In this document: positions 1 to 8,323 of the stretch, in pieces
Layout of the letters: each line of letters begins with the position of its first letter
Numbering within the stretch: position 1 is the first letter of the stretch
Assembly (NCBI GenBank): GCA_002364535.1
Contig: DEYL01000002.1
Location: 62,001 to 126,000 of the forward strand
From: Flavobacteriaceae bacterium UBA3159
GTDB lineage: Bacteria > Bacteroidota > Bacteroidia > Flavobacteriales > Flavobacteriaceae
Direction: 5' to 3'
Length of the DNA stretch: 64,000 bases
Made by a program: the position numbers and the translations under genes
The notes under the pieces: model-generated
What the model was told of the DNA's origin: nothing
The model's input: only the letters and a program-made list of their open reading frames with translations
Databases searched by the model: none

Positions 1-148
1 ATTAAGTGCAGTGATTTGATATAATTGTAATAATCCATTGGTTTACAGGTTCGTTTATGTCATCGGCATGTAGCTGATAACAGAAATACAAATTACAAAA
101 ACTAAAACAAATGCAAGTCTTTATTTTAAGGGGGTAAATATCAGGAAT

Positions 149-1480
149 TCAAATATTTTTGAGTTCATAAACCAGAAAGCTCCCTGTAACAATAGCTGCG
201 AGAAATTCTGCAATTGGGAAAGCCAGCCAAACTCCATTAATTCCCATAAAGTTTTGGAAAATATAAAGTAATGGGATAAAGAAAAAACCTTGACGGGTCA
301 AAGTAAGTAATAGTGCAGGGAGTGCTTTGCCGATGGCTTGGTAATAGGCCGCACCAATTAGTTGAACTCCAACAATCGGCGTGGCGGCAAAGACCCACCG
401 AATGGCCGCGGGTGCTTTTTCCAAAACCAAGGGGTCGTTTGTGAAAATTACTCCGATCGAATTCGAAAAGATATTGATCATCAGAAAAACCAGGACAGCA
501 AAACCAGTTGCGTAAAGTATTGCCGTTCGGATGACTTGCTCCACCCTTTTTTTATTTTTTGCTCCGTAATTGAACCCTGCAATGGGAATAAACCCCTGTG
601 TAATCCCCAATACAGGAAAAAGGGAAAACATTAAGAGTCGGCTGATGATGGCATAGACCGCTACTGCCGATTCACCCCCCAGGCCAAAAAGTAAGTTGTT
701 GACCAGCAAAACCGAAAGACTGACCACTCCTTGTCGCGCCAAGGTGACAGATCCCAAAGCACCGATTTCTTTGGTGATTTCAAGATCCAATTGAAAATCA
801 CTGATGTTGAGGTGCAACTCCGAACGATTCGAACTGAAAAAGTATAGAATGTAGAGGGCGCAAACACCGTAGGAAAGGGTAGTGGCCCAGGCAGCGCCAT
901 GCATTCCAAAATCGAAAACATAAATCAATACATAGTCCAAAATCAAGTTTGAAATCGAAGGCATCATCATGGCGTACATGGCATTTTTGGGCTTTCCCAC
1001 GGCACGAATCACATTGTTGCCCATCATGCAATAACCCAAAACAGGTACCCCATAGAGTACTATGGTATAATAGATTTTGGCTGGCTCATAAAGCCCCCCT
1101 TTTCCTCCAAAAGCAGGGATGATACTGTCGACAAAAAGCAATCCAAAAAGAACAAAACTGATGGTCAGAGAAAAAGTTAAAACAATTTGATTACCAAAGG
1201 TTTTGGTCGCCTTTGCAATATCATTGTTCCCTAGGGATCGGGAGACGATAGAACTACCGCCCAAACCGATGGCCATGCCCAATGCAGCAATAAAAAAAGA
1301 AACCGGCAACACCACATTAATTGCAGCAATGGCGTTGGCGCCAATCCATTGTCCTACGAATATGGTGTCAATCAAAATATTGAGTGACATGACCAATATA
1401 CCAATAGAGGCCGGTACGGCTTGCTTGATCAATAACTGGGAAATGGCTTGGGTGCCAAAAGATGCCGATCCACCTTTCAT
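149..1480 (-). CDS. MATE family multidrug/cation antiporter
   Basis: This is a polytopic inner-membrane protein of about 443 residues, built almost entirely of hydrophobic segments in the two-bundle MATE layout (N-half to about residue 225, then a second half). It has family-like stretches such as GLGGSSIVSRSLG in TM2/3 and GITQGFIPIAGFNYGA in the second half. MATE proteins export drugs or metabolites by Na+ or H+ antiport. The reading frame opens further upstream at 1510, but I chose the ATG at 1480 because it overlaps the hemH stop as ATGA, the usual translational-coupling arrangement. It is therefore co-transcribed with hemH. The substrate cannot be read from sequence; porphyrin or drug export is only a guess from position. 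Confidence 0.88.
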   Translation of the reverse strand: MKGGSASFGTQAISQLLIKQAVPASIGILVMSLNILIDTIFVGQWIGANAIAAINVVLPVSFFIAALGMAIGLGGSSIVSRSLGNNDIAKATKTFGNQIVLTFSLTISFVLFGLLFVDSIIPAFGGKGGLYEPAKIYYTIVLYGVPVLGYCMMGNNVIRAVGKPKNAMYAMMMPSISNLILDYVLIYVFDFGMHGAAWATTLSYGVCALYILYFFSSNRSELHLNISDFQLDLEITKEIGALGSVTLARQGVVSLSVLLVNNLLFGLGGESAVAVYAIISRLLMFSLFPVLGITQGFIPIAGFNYGAKNKKRVEQVIRTAILYATGFAVLVFLMINIFSNSIGVIFTNDPLVLEKAPAAIRWVFAATPIVGVQLIGAAYYQAIGKALPALLLTLTRQGFFFIPLLYIFQNFMGINGVWLAFPIAEFLAAIVTGSFLVYELKNI

Positions 1481-2511
1481 ACAGAGGACGCTATTTCTGC
1501 TTTGGCCCATTGGTCAATCCATCGACTCATTACATTTACCCAGTCTGTTCTGGTGTTGATGCAGGGAATCACATGGAGTTCCTCTCCTCCTTTTTCTTCA
1601 AAATCTTCTCTGGCTTCCATTCCAATTTCTTCAAGAGTTTCCAGACAGTCAGACACAAAAGCAGGTGTGACAATGGCCATATTTTTGATTCCTTTTTTTG
1701 CAAATCGGGCAACCGTCTGGTCTGTATATGGCTGCAACCAAGGGTCAACTCCAAGTCGGGACTGGAAACTGGTAGAATATGTCCCTTCCTTTAATTCGAG
1801 GTACTCCGCTACTTGGCGGGTTGTTTCGTAACACTGATGACGGTAGCAGTATTGGTGTGCCTTGGATGCTGTTTGACAGCAACTTTTATCTATTTTACAG
1901 TGGGATTTGGTAATGTCAGATTTTCGGATGTGACGTTCGGGAATCCCGTGATAGGAAAACAGTAAATGTTCCCATTTTTTGTCTTTTAAATCTTCTAGAA
2001 TACTTTGAGATAGCACCCTGATATAATCTGAATGGTTGTAGAAAGGAGGTAAAATCGTAAATTCTAATTTCGGGTATTTTTTATTTTTGATTTCCTCGGC
2101 CAATACCAATATGGTTTCTGTGGTTGCCATGGCAAATTGAGGATAGAGCGGGATCAACATGATCTCATCTACACCCTGATCGACTAGTGATTTGATGCCC
2201 TGTTCTATGGACGGAGAGCCATATCGCATGGCCAGACCCATCGGTACAGAAACTTTTCTCTTAACGGCCTCTTGCAACCTTTTGGAAAGAACAATCAAAG
2301 GAGACCCTTCTTCCCACCATATTTTTTTATATGCTTTGGCTGATTTCTTAGGGCGGGTGTTCAGAATGATCCCTTTTACCAAAAAAGTTCGTAAGGCTTT
2401 GGGGAGGTCAATCACCCGCTCATCCATCAGGAACTCGCCTAAATATCTCTTAACATCTTTGGGGTCGGGGCTGTCTGGGGAGCCCAAGTTAATCAATAAC
2501 GCGCCTTTCAT
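1477..2511 (-). CDS. hemH: Ferrochelatase
   Basis: This enzyme inserts Fe2+ into protoporphyrin IX, the last step of haem synthesis. The protein is 344 residues. It starts with MKGALLINLGSPDSP, the family N-terminus, and carries the catalytic histidine in FSYHGIPERHIRKS (His at about 188). A Cys-rich segment follows (CKIDKSCC, then CYRHQC), as is common in Bacteroidota ferrochelatases. The frame can open at a TTG two codons upstream (2517), but the ATG at 2511 is preferred. It lies 10 bp after the AraC-type regulator on the same strand and is coupled to the MATE gene downstream. The other haem genes are on the opposite strand just beyond the regulator, so the whole locus is devoted to haem. 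Confidence 0.95.
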   Translation of the reverse strand: MKGALLINLGSPDSPDPKDVKRYLGEFLMDERVIDLPKALRTFLVKGIILNTRPKKSAKAYKKIWWEEGSPLIVLSKRLQEAVKRKVSVPMGLAMRYGSPSIEQGIKSLVDQGVDEIMLIPLYPQFAMATTETILVLAEEIKNKKYPKLEFTILPPFYNHSDYIRVLSQSILEDLKDKKWEHLLFSYHGIPERHIRKSDITKSHCKIDKSCCQTASKAHQYCYRHQCYETTRQVAEYLELKEGTYSTSFQSRLGVDPWLQPYTDQTVARFAKKGIKNMAIVTPAFVSDCLETLEEIGMEAREDFEEKGGEELHVIPCINTRTDWVNVMSRWIDQWAKAEIASSV

Positions 2512-2521
2512 CTGCAATTTT

Positions 2522-3379
2522 TTACGAAGATACTGACATTAAATATTTTTTGGGAGTCGTCCCAAACTTCTTTTTGAAGGCCGCAATAAAATGACTCGAA
2601 GTACTGTAACCAAGCTTAAGGCTGATCTCATTGATGTTGTATTGCCTGGAGTTGAGCATGCTTCGCGCTTCATTCATTTTATGATCTAACAAATAACCAT
2701 AGACCGTATCCCCGTAGATTTGCTTAAATCCTTCTTTAAGTTTTTTAATATTCAGACCGATTTCAGCAGAAAGCTCCTGAAGGGTGGGGGGCTCTGTCAT
2801 ATGACTCATAATAATTTCCTTCGCTTTTCTGATCTTTCTAACATTTTCTTCATCTATCAAAAAGGGACATTGTTCCACATCGGCATCCTCACTTTTATTG
2901 AAAAATAAACTCAACAATTCATAAACTTTACCTTTAAAATAGAGGGTCTTAATACTCTCGTGGAGCTTAGTTTCTAGGATTTGACTCAAAACCACACTCA
3001 TGGCAGGGCTGATGGGCCTTGTGTCATAATATTTTTTGGTATTGTTTTCGGCACTTAAAAAATGAATGTGATCGGCGTCTTCAGAAAATAAACTGTGAAA
3101 TTTTTTGATCGAAATCACCAAACTTACTACGGCCGAATTGTGGGTTAGATTCAAGTCAATGGGCAAAGCTTTTTGGGGATTGTACAATAAAATCACATTT
3201 TTGGACATCAGTGGAAGCTGATAACTCCCCCCATTAAACTCAAAGTTACCCGATCCCTTTTGGCAAAAATGAAACTGAATAAATTCCTGACTAACCGCCT
3301 CCTGGTACTTGAGGATTTTGTCGTCGTCATTTTTGTATCTCAATATATAAAAACCGTTATCAATTATCGTCTTGTCCAT
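2522..3379 (-). CDS. AraC family transcriptional regulator
   Basis: This is a 285-residue DNA-binding regulator. The C-terminal 95 residues form the double helix-turn-helix AraC domain, with TLQELSAEIGLNIKKLKEGF as the first helix pair and NEISLKLGYSTSSHFIAAFK as the second, ending in the usual FGTTPKKYL. The N-terminal 170 residues look like a cupin-type sensing domain and show no haem-binding motif I can name. It is divergent from hemA across a 203-bp gap and precedes hemH by 10 bp, so it probably controls the haem genes and itself. Regulators of this type are common next to hemA in Flavobacteriia; the ligand is unknown. Confidence 0.9.
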   Translation of the reverse strand: MDKTIIDNGFYILRYKNDDDKILKYQEAVSQEFIQFHFCQKGSGNFEFNGGSYQLPLMSKNVILLYNPQKALPIDLNLTHNSAVVSLVISIKKFHSLFSEDADHIHFLSAENNTKKYYDTRPISPAMSVVLSQILETKLHESIKTLYFKGKVYELLSLFFNKSEDADVEQCPFLIDEENVRKIRKAKEIIMSHMTEPPTLQELSAEIGLNIKKLKEGFKQIYGDTVYGYLLDHKMNEARSMLNSRQYNINEISLKLGYSTSSHFIAAFKKKFGTTPKKYLMSVSS

Positions 3380-3450
3380 TGTTCCGCTATCGTTGTTTTT
3401 GTAAAACTCCTTATTTAGAATTATTCTAATTAATTTTATTGAAATCCTTT

Positions 3451-3458
3451 CAAAATTA
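3451..3458 (-). promoter_or_regulatory. Possible -7 box for the AraC regulator/hemH transcript
   Basis: Read on the minus strand, the bases are TAATTTTG, a match to the Bacteroidota -7 consensus TAnnTTTG. It lies about 70 bp before the regulator start. No TTTG was found at the expected -33 distance, so support is weak. Confidence 0.3.
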
Positions 3459-3528
3459 TTATATTTAAAGGTATTTTAAAAAAAAAGAAAGCAAAAAACC
3501 TAATTGGTTGATAATAGTTCCTCTGGCG

Positions 3529-3560
3529 TTGTTTTTTAAATACCCCTCTTGTTAATTTTG
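3529..3560 (+). promoter_or_regulatory. Predicted promoter of the hem operon
   Basis: TTG at 3529-3531 and TAATTTTG at 3553-3560 are 21 bp apart. This fits the Bacteroidota -33/-7 pattern (TTTG, then TAnnTTTG). Transcription would start near 3566, leaving a leader of only about 15-18 nt before the TTG start of hemA. Confidence 0.5.
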
Positions 3561-3582
3561 TATAGGAATTTAGACCAGACTT

Positions 3583-4788
3583 TTGAAAAACACCATACAG
3601 TATTTTGTTGTTGGCATAAGCCATAAGAATGCCGATTTGGCTATTCGAGGGAGTTTTAGTTTGGACAAAGAACAGACTGAAAGACTTTTGGCCCAGGCCA
3701 AGATGGATGGCTTTGAGGAATTGATGGTTATTTCTACCTGTAATCGTACGGAATTGATGGGGATTGTAGAGGATCCCAGTATATTGATTGATTATTTGTG
3801 TGCCTTCTCTGGTGGTGATTTGTCTCTTTTTTTAAAAAAAGGTTATGTGCTCAATGATCGAAAGGCCTTCGACCATGTTTTTCGTGTGGGTTGTGGTTTG
3901 GAAAGTCAAATCATCGGTGATTTTGAGATCATAGGCCAATTGAAAAGAAGTTTTTCAAACTCCAAAAAACAGCAGATGGTCAATGGCTTTTCCGAAAGAT
4001 TGGTCAATGCTGTCATTCAGTCCAGTAAACGCATCAAAACTGAAACCCAATTGTCCTCAGGAGCAACCTCTGTTTCTTTTGCCTCGGTGCACTACATACT
4101 TGAGCACGTTAAAGAGGTCAGTCAAAAAAACATCCTTTTGTTTGGAACGGGGAAAATCGGAAGAAATACCTGTGAAAACCTCATCAAGCATACCCAAAAT
4201 GATCAGATTGTATTGGTCAATCGCTCGGAAGAAAGCGCCCAAAAGGTGGCTGGAAAATTCAACCTGGTTGTAAAAAAAATCAGTGAATTAAAAACTGAAA
4301 TCTCACAGACGGATATTATGATCGTGGCCACAGGTGCACAAGACATTACAGTAGAGGCCTCCATGATGCCAAAAGAGAAACCCCTATTGATTTTAGATTT
4401 GTCTGTTCCCTCCAATGTCGATCCGCAATTAAAAGAGCTTGAAAACGTTACCCTAATCAACTTAGACGAGTTGTCTCAGTTGACCAATGATACCCTCAAA
4501 AAAAGAGAAAAGTTTATTCCTCAGGCCAACGAGATATTAGATCAGGTAAAAGCAGAATTTTTCCAATGGGTTGACCACAGAAAATTTGCTCCTACACTCA
4601 AAGCCTTAAAACAAAAACTACTTGACGGTCAACTCAAAGAGCAGGGGGAGGTTCAGGAATTTTCTCAAATCGTTAATCGACTGACCGGAAAAGTAGCCAG
4701 TTATTTAAAAGAAAACCCCTCTAAAGCTGATCAAACCATGACATTGCTCCAGCATGTTTATCAATTGGATTCAGATTTAGATGTTTGA
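3583..4788 (+). CDS. hemA: Glutamyl-tRNA reductase
   Basis: This enzyme reduces glutamyl-tRNA(Glu) to glutamate-1-semialdehyde, the committed step of the C5 haem pathway. The 401-residue protein has the catalytic cysteine in STCNRTELMG (Cys53), the substrate-site segment GCGLESQIIGDFEIIGQLK, an NADPH-binding Rossmann core around LLFGTGKIGR, and a C-terminal helical dimerisation domain. Its start is a TTG. An in-frame stop at 3571 and the lack of any nearby ATG leave no better choice, and the product begins like other HemA proteins (xxYFVVGISHKNA). Weak initiation could limit flux. It is the first gene of the operon and overlaps hemC by 8 bp. Confidence 0.96.
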   Translation: MKNTIQYFVVGISHKNADLAIRGSFSLDKEQTERLLAQAKMDGFEELMVISTCNRTELMGIVEDPSILIDYLCAFSGGDLSLFLKKGYVLNDRKAFDHVFRVGCGLESQIIGDFEIIGQLKRSFSNSKKQQMVNGFSERLVNAVIQSSKRIKTETQLSSGATSVSFASVHYILEHVKEVSQKNILLFGTGKIGRNTCENLIKHTQNDQIVLVNRSEESAQKVAGKFNLVVKKISELKTEISQTDIMIVATGAQDITVEASMMPKEKPLLILDLSVPSNVDPQLKELENVTLINLDELSQLTNDTLKKREKFIPQANEILDQVKAEFFQWVDHRKFAPTLKALKQKLLDGQLKEQGEVQEFSQIVNRLTGKVASYLKENPSKADQTMTLLQHVYQLDSDLDV

Positions 4789-5695
4789 CAAAACTCTCCG
4801 CATTGGGACCCGAGACAGTCAATTGGCTCTCTGGCAGGCCCATAAGGTCGGTGACCTAATGGAAGGCTCACACCTCAAGACCCAATTGGTTGTCACCAAA
4901 AGTGCCGGTGACCTTAACCTTACTCAACCCATTTATGCCATGGGGATTCAAGGAGTTTTTACCAAAGCACTAGACATTGCACTGTTGGAAAACCGTATCG
5001 ACCTAGCTGTTCACAGCCTCAAAGATGTTCCTACCCAATTGCCGGATGGACTTCAGTTGGTTGCTGTTTTGGAAAGGGCCAGTGCTTCCGATGTTTTGGT
5101 TCAAACCCATAAGGCCCATTTACAAAAAGCTTCCACCATTGCCACGGGCAGTTTGAGACGCAAAGCACAATGGTTGCACCGCTATCCCCACCACCATGTG
5201 GTCAATCTGCGCGGTAACGTCCAGACCCGTATGGATAAATTGTTTTCCAGCAATTGGGAAGGCGCTATTTTTGCCAAAGCAGGTTTGGAACGAGTCGAAC
5301 TTCTGGGATCTCATTTTCAAGAATTGAAATGGATGATTCCCGCTCCGGCTCAAGGGGCCATAGGGGTCGTTTGCAGGGCCGAGGACACCGAACTGATAGA
5401 ACTTCTAAAAAAAATAAACCATCAACCCACCCGAGAATGTGTTGATATCGAAAGAGATTTTCTCCGAATACTCGAGGGAGGCTGTTCTGCACCCATTGGA
5501 GCCCATGCTGTTGTAGCTCAAGATAAAATTCAGTTTAAGGGAGGTATTTTTTCTTTGGATGGACAAATTGCTGCCACTACTTTAAAAGAAGTACAAATGG
5601 CCGATGGTAAAAATTTAGCCGCTCAGGCCGCTGAGGATGTATTGTCCAAAGGCGGGCATCAAATCATGAGAACTATTAAATATAATAAAGAATGA
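4781..5695 (+). CDS. hemC: Porphobilinogen deaminase (hydroxymethylbilane synthase)
   Basis: This enzyme polymerises four porphobilinogen molecules to hydroxymethylbilane. The 304-residue protein begins RIGTRDSQLALWQA, contains the substrate-binding stretch HSLKDVPTQLP and the arginine-rich GSLRRKAQ segment, and carries the dipyrromethane-cofactor cysteine in EGGCSAPIGA (Cys235). The length is normal for the family. The ATG overlaps the hemA stop by 8 bp, and its own TGA overlaps the hemD ATG, so it should be translationally coupled on both sides. Confidence 0.97.
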   Translation: MFDKTLRIGTRDSQLALWQAHKVGDLMEGSHLKTQLVVTKSAGDLNLTQPIYAMGIQGVFTKALDIALLENRIDLAVHSLKDVPTQLPDGLQLVAVLERASASDVLVQTHKAHLQKASTIATGSLRRKAQWLHRYPHHHVVNLRGNVQTRMDKLFSSNWEGAIFAKAGLERVELLGSHFQELKWMIPAPAQGAIGVVCRAEDTELIELLKKINHQPTRECVDIERDFLRILEGGCSAPIGAHAVVAQDKIQFKGGIFSLDGQIAATTLKEVQMADGKNLAAQAAEDVLSKGGHQIMRTIKYNKE

Positions 5696-6363
5696 GGTTG
5701 CTATCCACCAAAATATTATCTCAAAATTTTAGAGAACGAATACTCATGAATCAATTCAGTTTGGTTGAGAAAGCGTTTATCAAAATCAGTTTCTTAAAAA
5801 ATCCCAAAATTGATGGGATTTTTGACCGTCTTATTTTTACCAGTCAAAATGCAGTCAATGCTGTTTTTTCTTCTCCTAAAATCCAAAAAATGATAGAGGG
5901 AAAAATAATCTATTGTGTGGGAAAAAAGACTGCATCTCTTTTGGCTGAAAATGGTCAAAAAGTTGCTAAAATTGCTCAAAATTCGTTAGAATTAGCCCAT
6001 TTTTTAATAAAAAACCACCAAAATGAGTCATTTTCGTATTTTTGTGGAAAGCTCAGAACTCCTGATTTAGAAGAAATTTTACCCGTTCGAGGTATGCATA
6101 TTAAGCCCATTGAAGTTTATACCACCCATTTGAAAGAACATACCGTAAAAGGTAATTTTGACGGGATCCTTTTTTTCAGTCCCAGTGGGGTGCGAGGCTA
6201 TGCCCAAAATAACGGATTTGAAAATGTCCATATTTTTTGTTTGGGAAATTCCACCGCCAAGGAAGTTGCGCTGCATACCTCCCAATACACGGTCGCTAAT
6301 GATCCCAGTGAGTCCCAACTTTTGTTATCGCTAAAAAATCACATTACCCTCCATGAAAAATGA
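5692..6363 (+). CDS. hemD: Uroporphyrinogen-III synthase
   Basis: This enzyme cyclises hydroxymethylbilane with inversion of ring D. At 223 residues it has the usual size. The family is poorly conserved, so the call rests on weak motifs (IFTSQNAVNAVF near residue 48, FFSPSGVRGYAQNN near 163, FCLGNSTAKEVA near 183) together with its place between hemC and hemE. It begins at an ATGA overlap with hemC and ends 11 bp inside hemE. It looks more AT-rich and lysine-rich than its neighbours, but no lesion is visible. Confidence 0.9.
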   Translation: MRLLSTKILSQNFRERILMNQFSLVEKAFIKISFLKNPKIDGIFDRLIFTSQNAVNAVFSSPKIQKMIEGKIIYCVGKKTASLLAENGQKVAKIAQNSLELAHFLIKNHQNESFSYFCGKLRTPDLEEILPVRGMHIKPIEVYTTHLKEHTVKGNFDGILFFSPSGVRGYAQNNGFENVHIFCLGNSTAKEVALHTSQYTVANDPSESQLLLSLKNHITLHEK

Positions 6364-7375
6364 ATTACTATTACAAGCTCTCAAAGGTGAGTCATTGGAA
6401 CGTCCTCCGGTATGGATGATGCGTCAGGCCGGTCGCTATCTTCCCGATTTTATGAAACTTAAAGAAAAACACGATTTCTTTACCCGCTGTCAGACGCCCG
6501 AGTTGGCCACAGAGATCACCCTTATGCCCATTGACCAAGTGGGGGTAGATGCAGCCATCATCTTTAGTGATATTTTGGTCGTATTGCAAGCCATGAATAT
6601 TGAAGTGGAAATGCGCGAAGGTATAGGTCCCTATATTCCTCAGCCAATCAACAGTAAAGTAGCTTTGGATCAAGTCACCCTTCCCGATGTAGAGGAACAT
6701 TTGGGTTATGTTTTTGAGGCCGTAAGGATGACCAAAAGTGCACTCAATGACAGGGTGCCATTGATTGGCTTTGCCGGAGCACCCTGGACATTACTGTGCT
6801 ATGCCGTTCAGGGGCAGGGTTCCAAAAATTTTGACCGTGCCAAAGCCTTTTGTTTCCAAGAACCCGAAATGGCCAAAGAACTTTTACAAAGAATCACCAC
6901 CACCACCATAGCCTATCTAAGAGAAAAGGTAAAAGCCGGAGCCGACGTCATTCAACTGTTTGACTCCTGGGGGGGGCTGCTATCTCCTGCCGACTATAAA
7001 GAGTTTTCCTGGCCCCATCTGCAACAAATAGTCGATGCCTTGAGCGGCTCAGTTCCTGTCATCGTATTTGGTAAGGGCTGTTGGTTTTCCCTCCAAGAAA
7101 TGAGTAAATCCGGTGCATCTGCTTTGGGAATTGACTGGACCTGTTCTGCCCGCAACGCCCGATACCTCTCAGGTGGACAAATCACACTACAAGGTAATTT
7201 TGATCCCTCTCGTTTATTGTCTCCCATTCCTGAGATCAAAACACAAGTCAAGCAAATGATCAATGCATTTGGTAAAGATCGTTATATCGTCAACTTGGGT
7301 CATGGCATTCTGCCCAACATTCCTGTTGATCATGCTAAAGCTTTTGTGGACGCCGTAAAAGAATATCAATCCTAA
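6353..7375 (+). CDS. hemE: Uroporphyrinogen decarboxylase
   Basis: This enzyme decarboxylates the four acetate side chains of uroporphyrinogen III to give coproporphyrinogen III. The 340-residue TIM-barrel protein carries the N-terminal signature RPPVWMMRQAGRYLPDF, the segment IGFAGAPWTLLCYAVQG and the C-terminal VNLGHGILPNIPVDHAKAFV. The start overlaps the hemD end by 11 bp. An 18-bp gap separates it from hemF, the first real gap in this operon. Confidence 0.97.
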   Translation: MKNELLLQALKGESLERPPVWMMRQAGRYLPDFMKLKEKHDFFTRCQTPELATEITLMPIDQVGVDAAIIFSDILVVLQAMNIEVEMREGIGPYIPQPINSKVALDQVTLPDVEEHLGYVFEAVRMTKSALNDRVPLIGFAGAPWTLLCYAVQGQGSKNFDRAKAFCFQEPEMAKELLQRITTTTIAYLREKVKAGADVIQLFDSWGGLLSPADYKEFSWPHLQQIVDALSGSVPVIVFGKGCWFSLQEMSKSGASALGIDWTCSARNARYLSGGQITLQGNFDPSRLLSPIPEIKTQVKQMINAFGKDRYIVNLGHGILPNIPVDHAKAFVDAVKEYQS

Positions 7376-7393
7376 CCCCTGAATATTACTATT

Positions 7394-8296
7394 ATGAAAA
7401 AAAAGTTTTACCGTTACATTGAAAAATTACAAGACAGGATCTCACAAAAACTGGCAGAAGTAGATGGAAAAGCCCGTTTTAAAGAAGATTTTTGGAAGCG
7501 CTCGGGCGGCGGCGGCGGACGAACCCGAGTCATAGAAAATGGTGCAGTTTTTGAAAAAGGAGGGGTCAATATATCTGCCGTTCACGGGGAACTTCCGGAA
7601 AGCATGAAAAATTATTTTAAGGTTAAGACCGGAAATTTTTTTGCTTGTGGACTCAGCATGGTCATTCATCCTAAAAATCCTTTTGTTCCCACTGTTCATG
7701 CTAACTGGCGGTATTTCGAACTTTACAATAGCAAGGGCGAATTGCAAGACCAATGGTTTGGGGGGGGACAAGATCTCACCCCCTATTACTTATTTGAAGA
7801 AGATGCCCGGCACTTTCACAAGGTGTGCAAAAAAGCCTGTGATACGCTCGATAAAGACCTCTACCCTCAATACAAAAAACGCTGTGATGAATATTTTTGG
7901 AATGCCCACCGCTGTGAAGCCCGTGGGGTTGGTGGATTATTTTTTGATTATTTGAAACCCGACGAAAAACACTCTGCCGAAAACTGGTATGACTTTGTGA
8001 CAGGGGTAGGGGATAGTTTTTTGGAGGCCTATGTGCCAATCGTTGAAAAAAGGAAAAACATCGACTACTCTGATTTGCAACGCCAATGGCAGGAAGTCCG
8101 AAGGGGGCGTTATGTGGAGTTCAATTTGATCCACGACAAAGGCACCCTTTTTGGATTGAAAACCAATGGAAGGATTGAAAGTATTTTGATGAGCCTTCCA
8201 CCGCATGTTCAGTGGCAATACAACCACAAGCCTGATCCCAATAGCAAAGAGGAAGAACTGGTCAACGTACTTGAAAATCCCAGAGCTTGGGTGTAA
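7394..8296 (+). CDS. hemF: Oxygen-dependent coproporphyrinogen-III oxidase
   Basis: This enzyme converts coproporphyrinogen III to protoporphyrinogen IX using O2. The 300-residue protein has the family sequences GGGGGRTRVIENGAVFEKGG, HPKNPFVPTVHANWRYFE, WFGGGQDLTPYYLFEED and GRYVEFNLIHDKGTLFGL. Its use of O2 indicates an aerobic lifestyle. No oxygen-independent HemN/HemW lies nearby. The gene sits 18 bp after hemE and 27 bp before hemB. Confidence 0.97.
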   Translation: MKKKFYRYIEKLQDRISQKLAEVDGKARFKEDFWKRSGGGGGRTRVIENGAVFEKGGVNISAVHGELPESMKNYFKVKTGNFFACGLSMVIHPKNPFVPTVHANWRYFELYNSKGELQDQWFGGGQDLTPYYLFEEDARHFHKVCKKACDTLDKDLYPQYKKRCDEYFWNAHRCEARGVGGLFFDYLKPDEKHSAENWYDFVTGVGDSFLEAYVPIVEKRKNIDYSDLQRQWQEVRRGRYVEFNLIHDKGTLFGLKTNGRIESILMSLPPHVQWQYNHKPDPNSKEEELVNVLENPRAWV

Positions 8297-8323
8297 CTTA
8301 TTAACAACCAATTTCATTACACT

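Noticed and set aside
1448..1831. Plus-strand open frames opposite hemH and the MATE gene
   Set aside because: They lie antisense to well-supported genes, lack family motifs and are typical shadow frames.
3459..3500. A-rich tract upstream of hemA as a possible riboswitch or regulator site
   Set aside because: No stable structure or inverted repeat of note; it lies upstream of the predicted transcription start.
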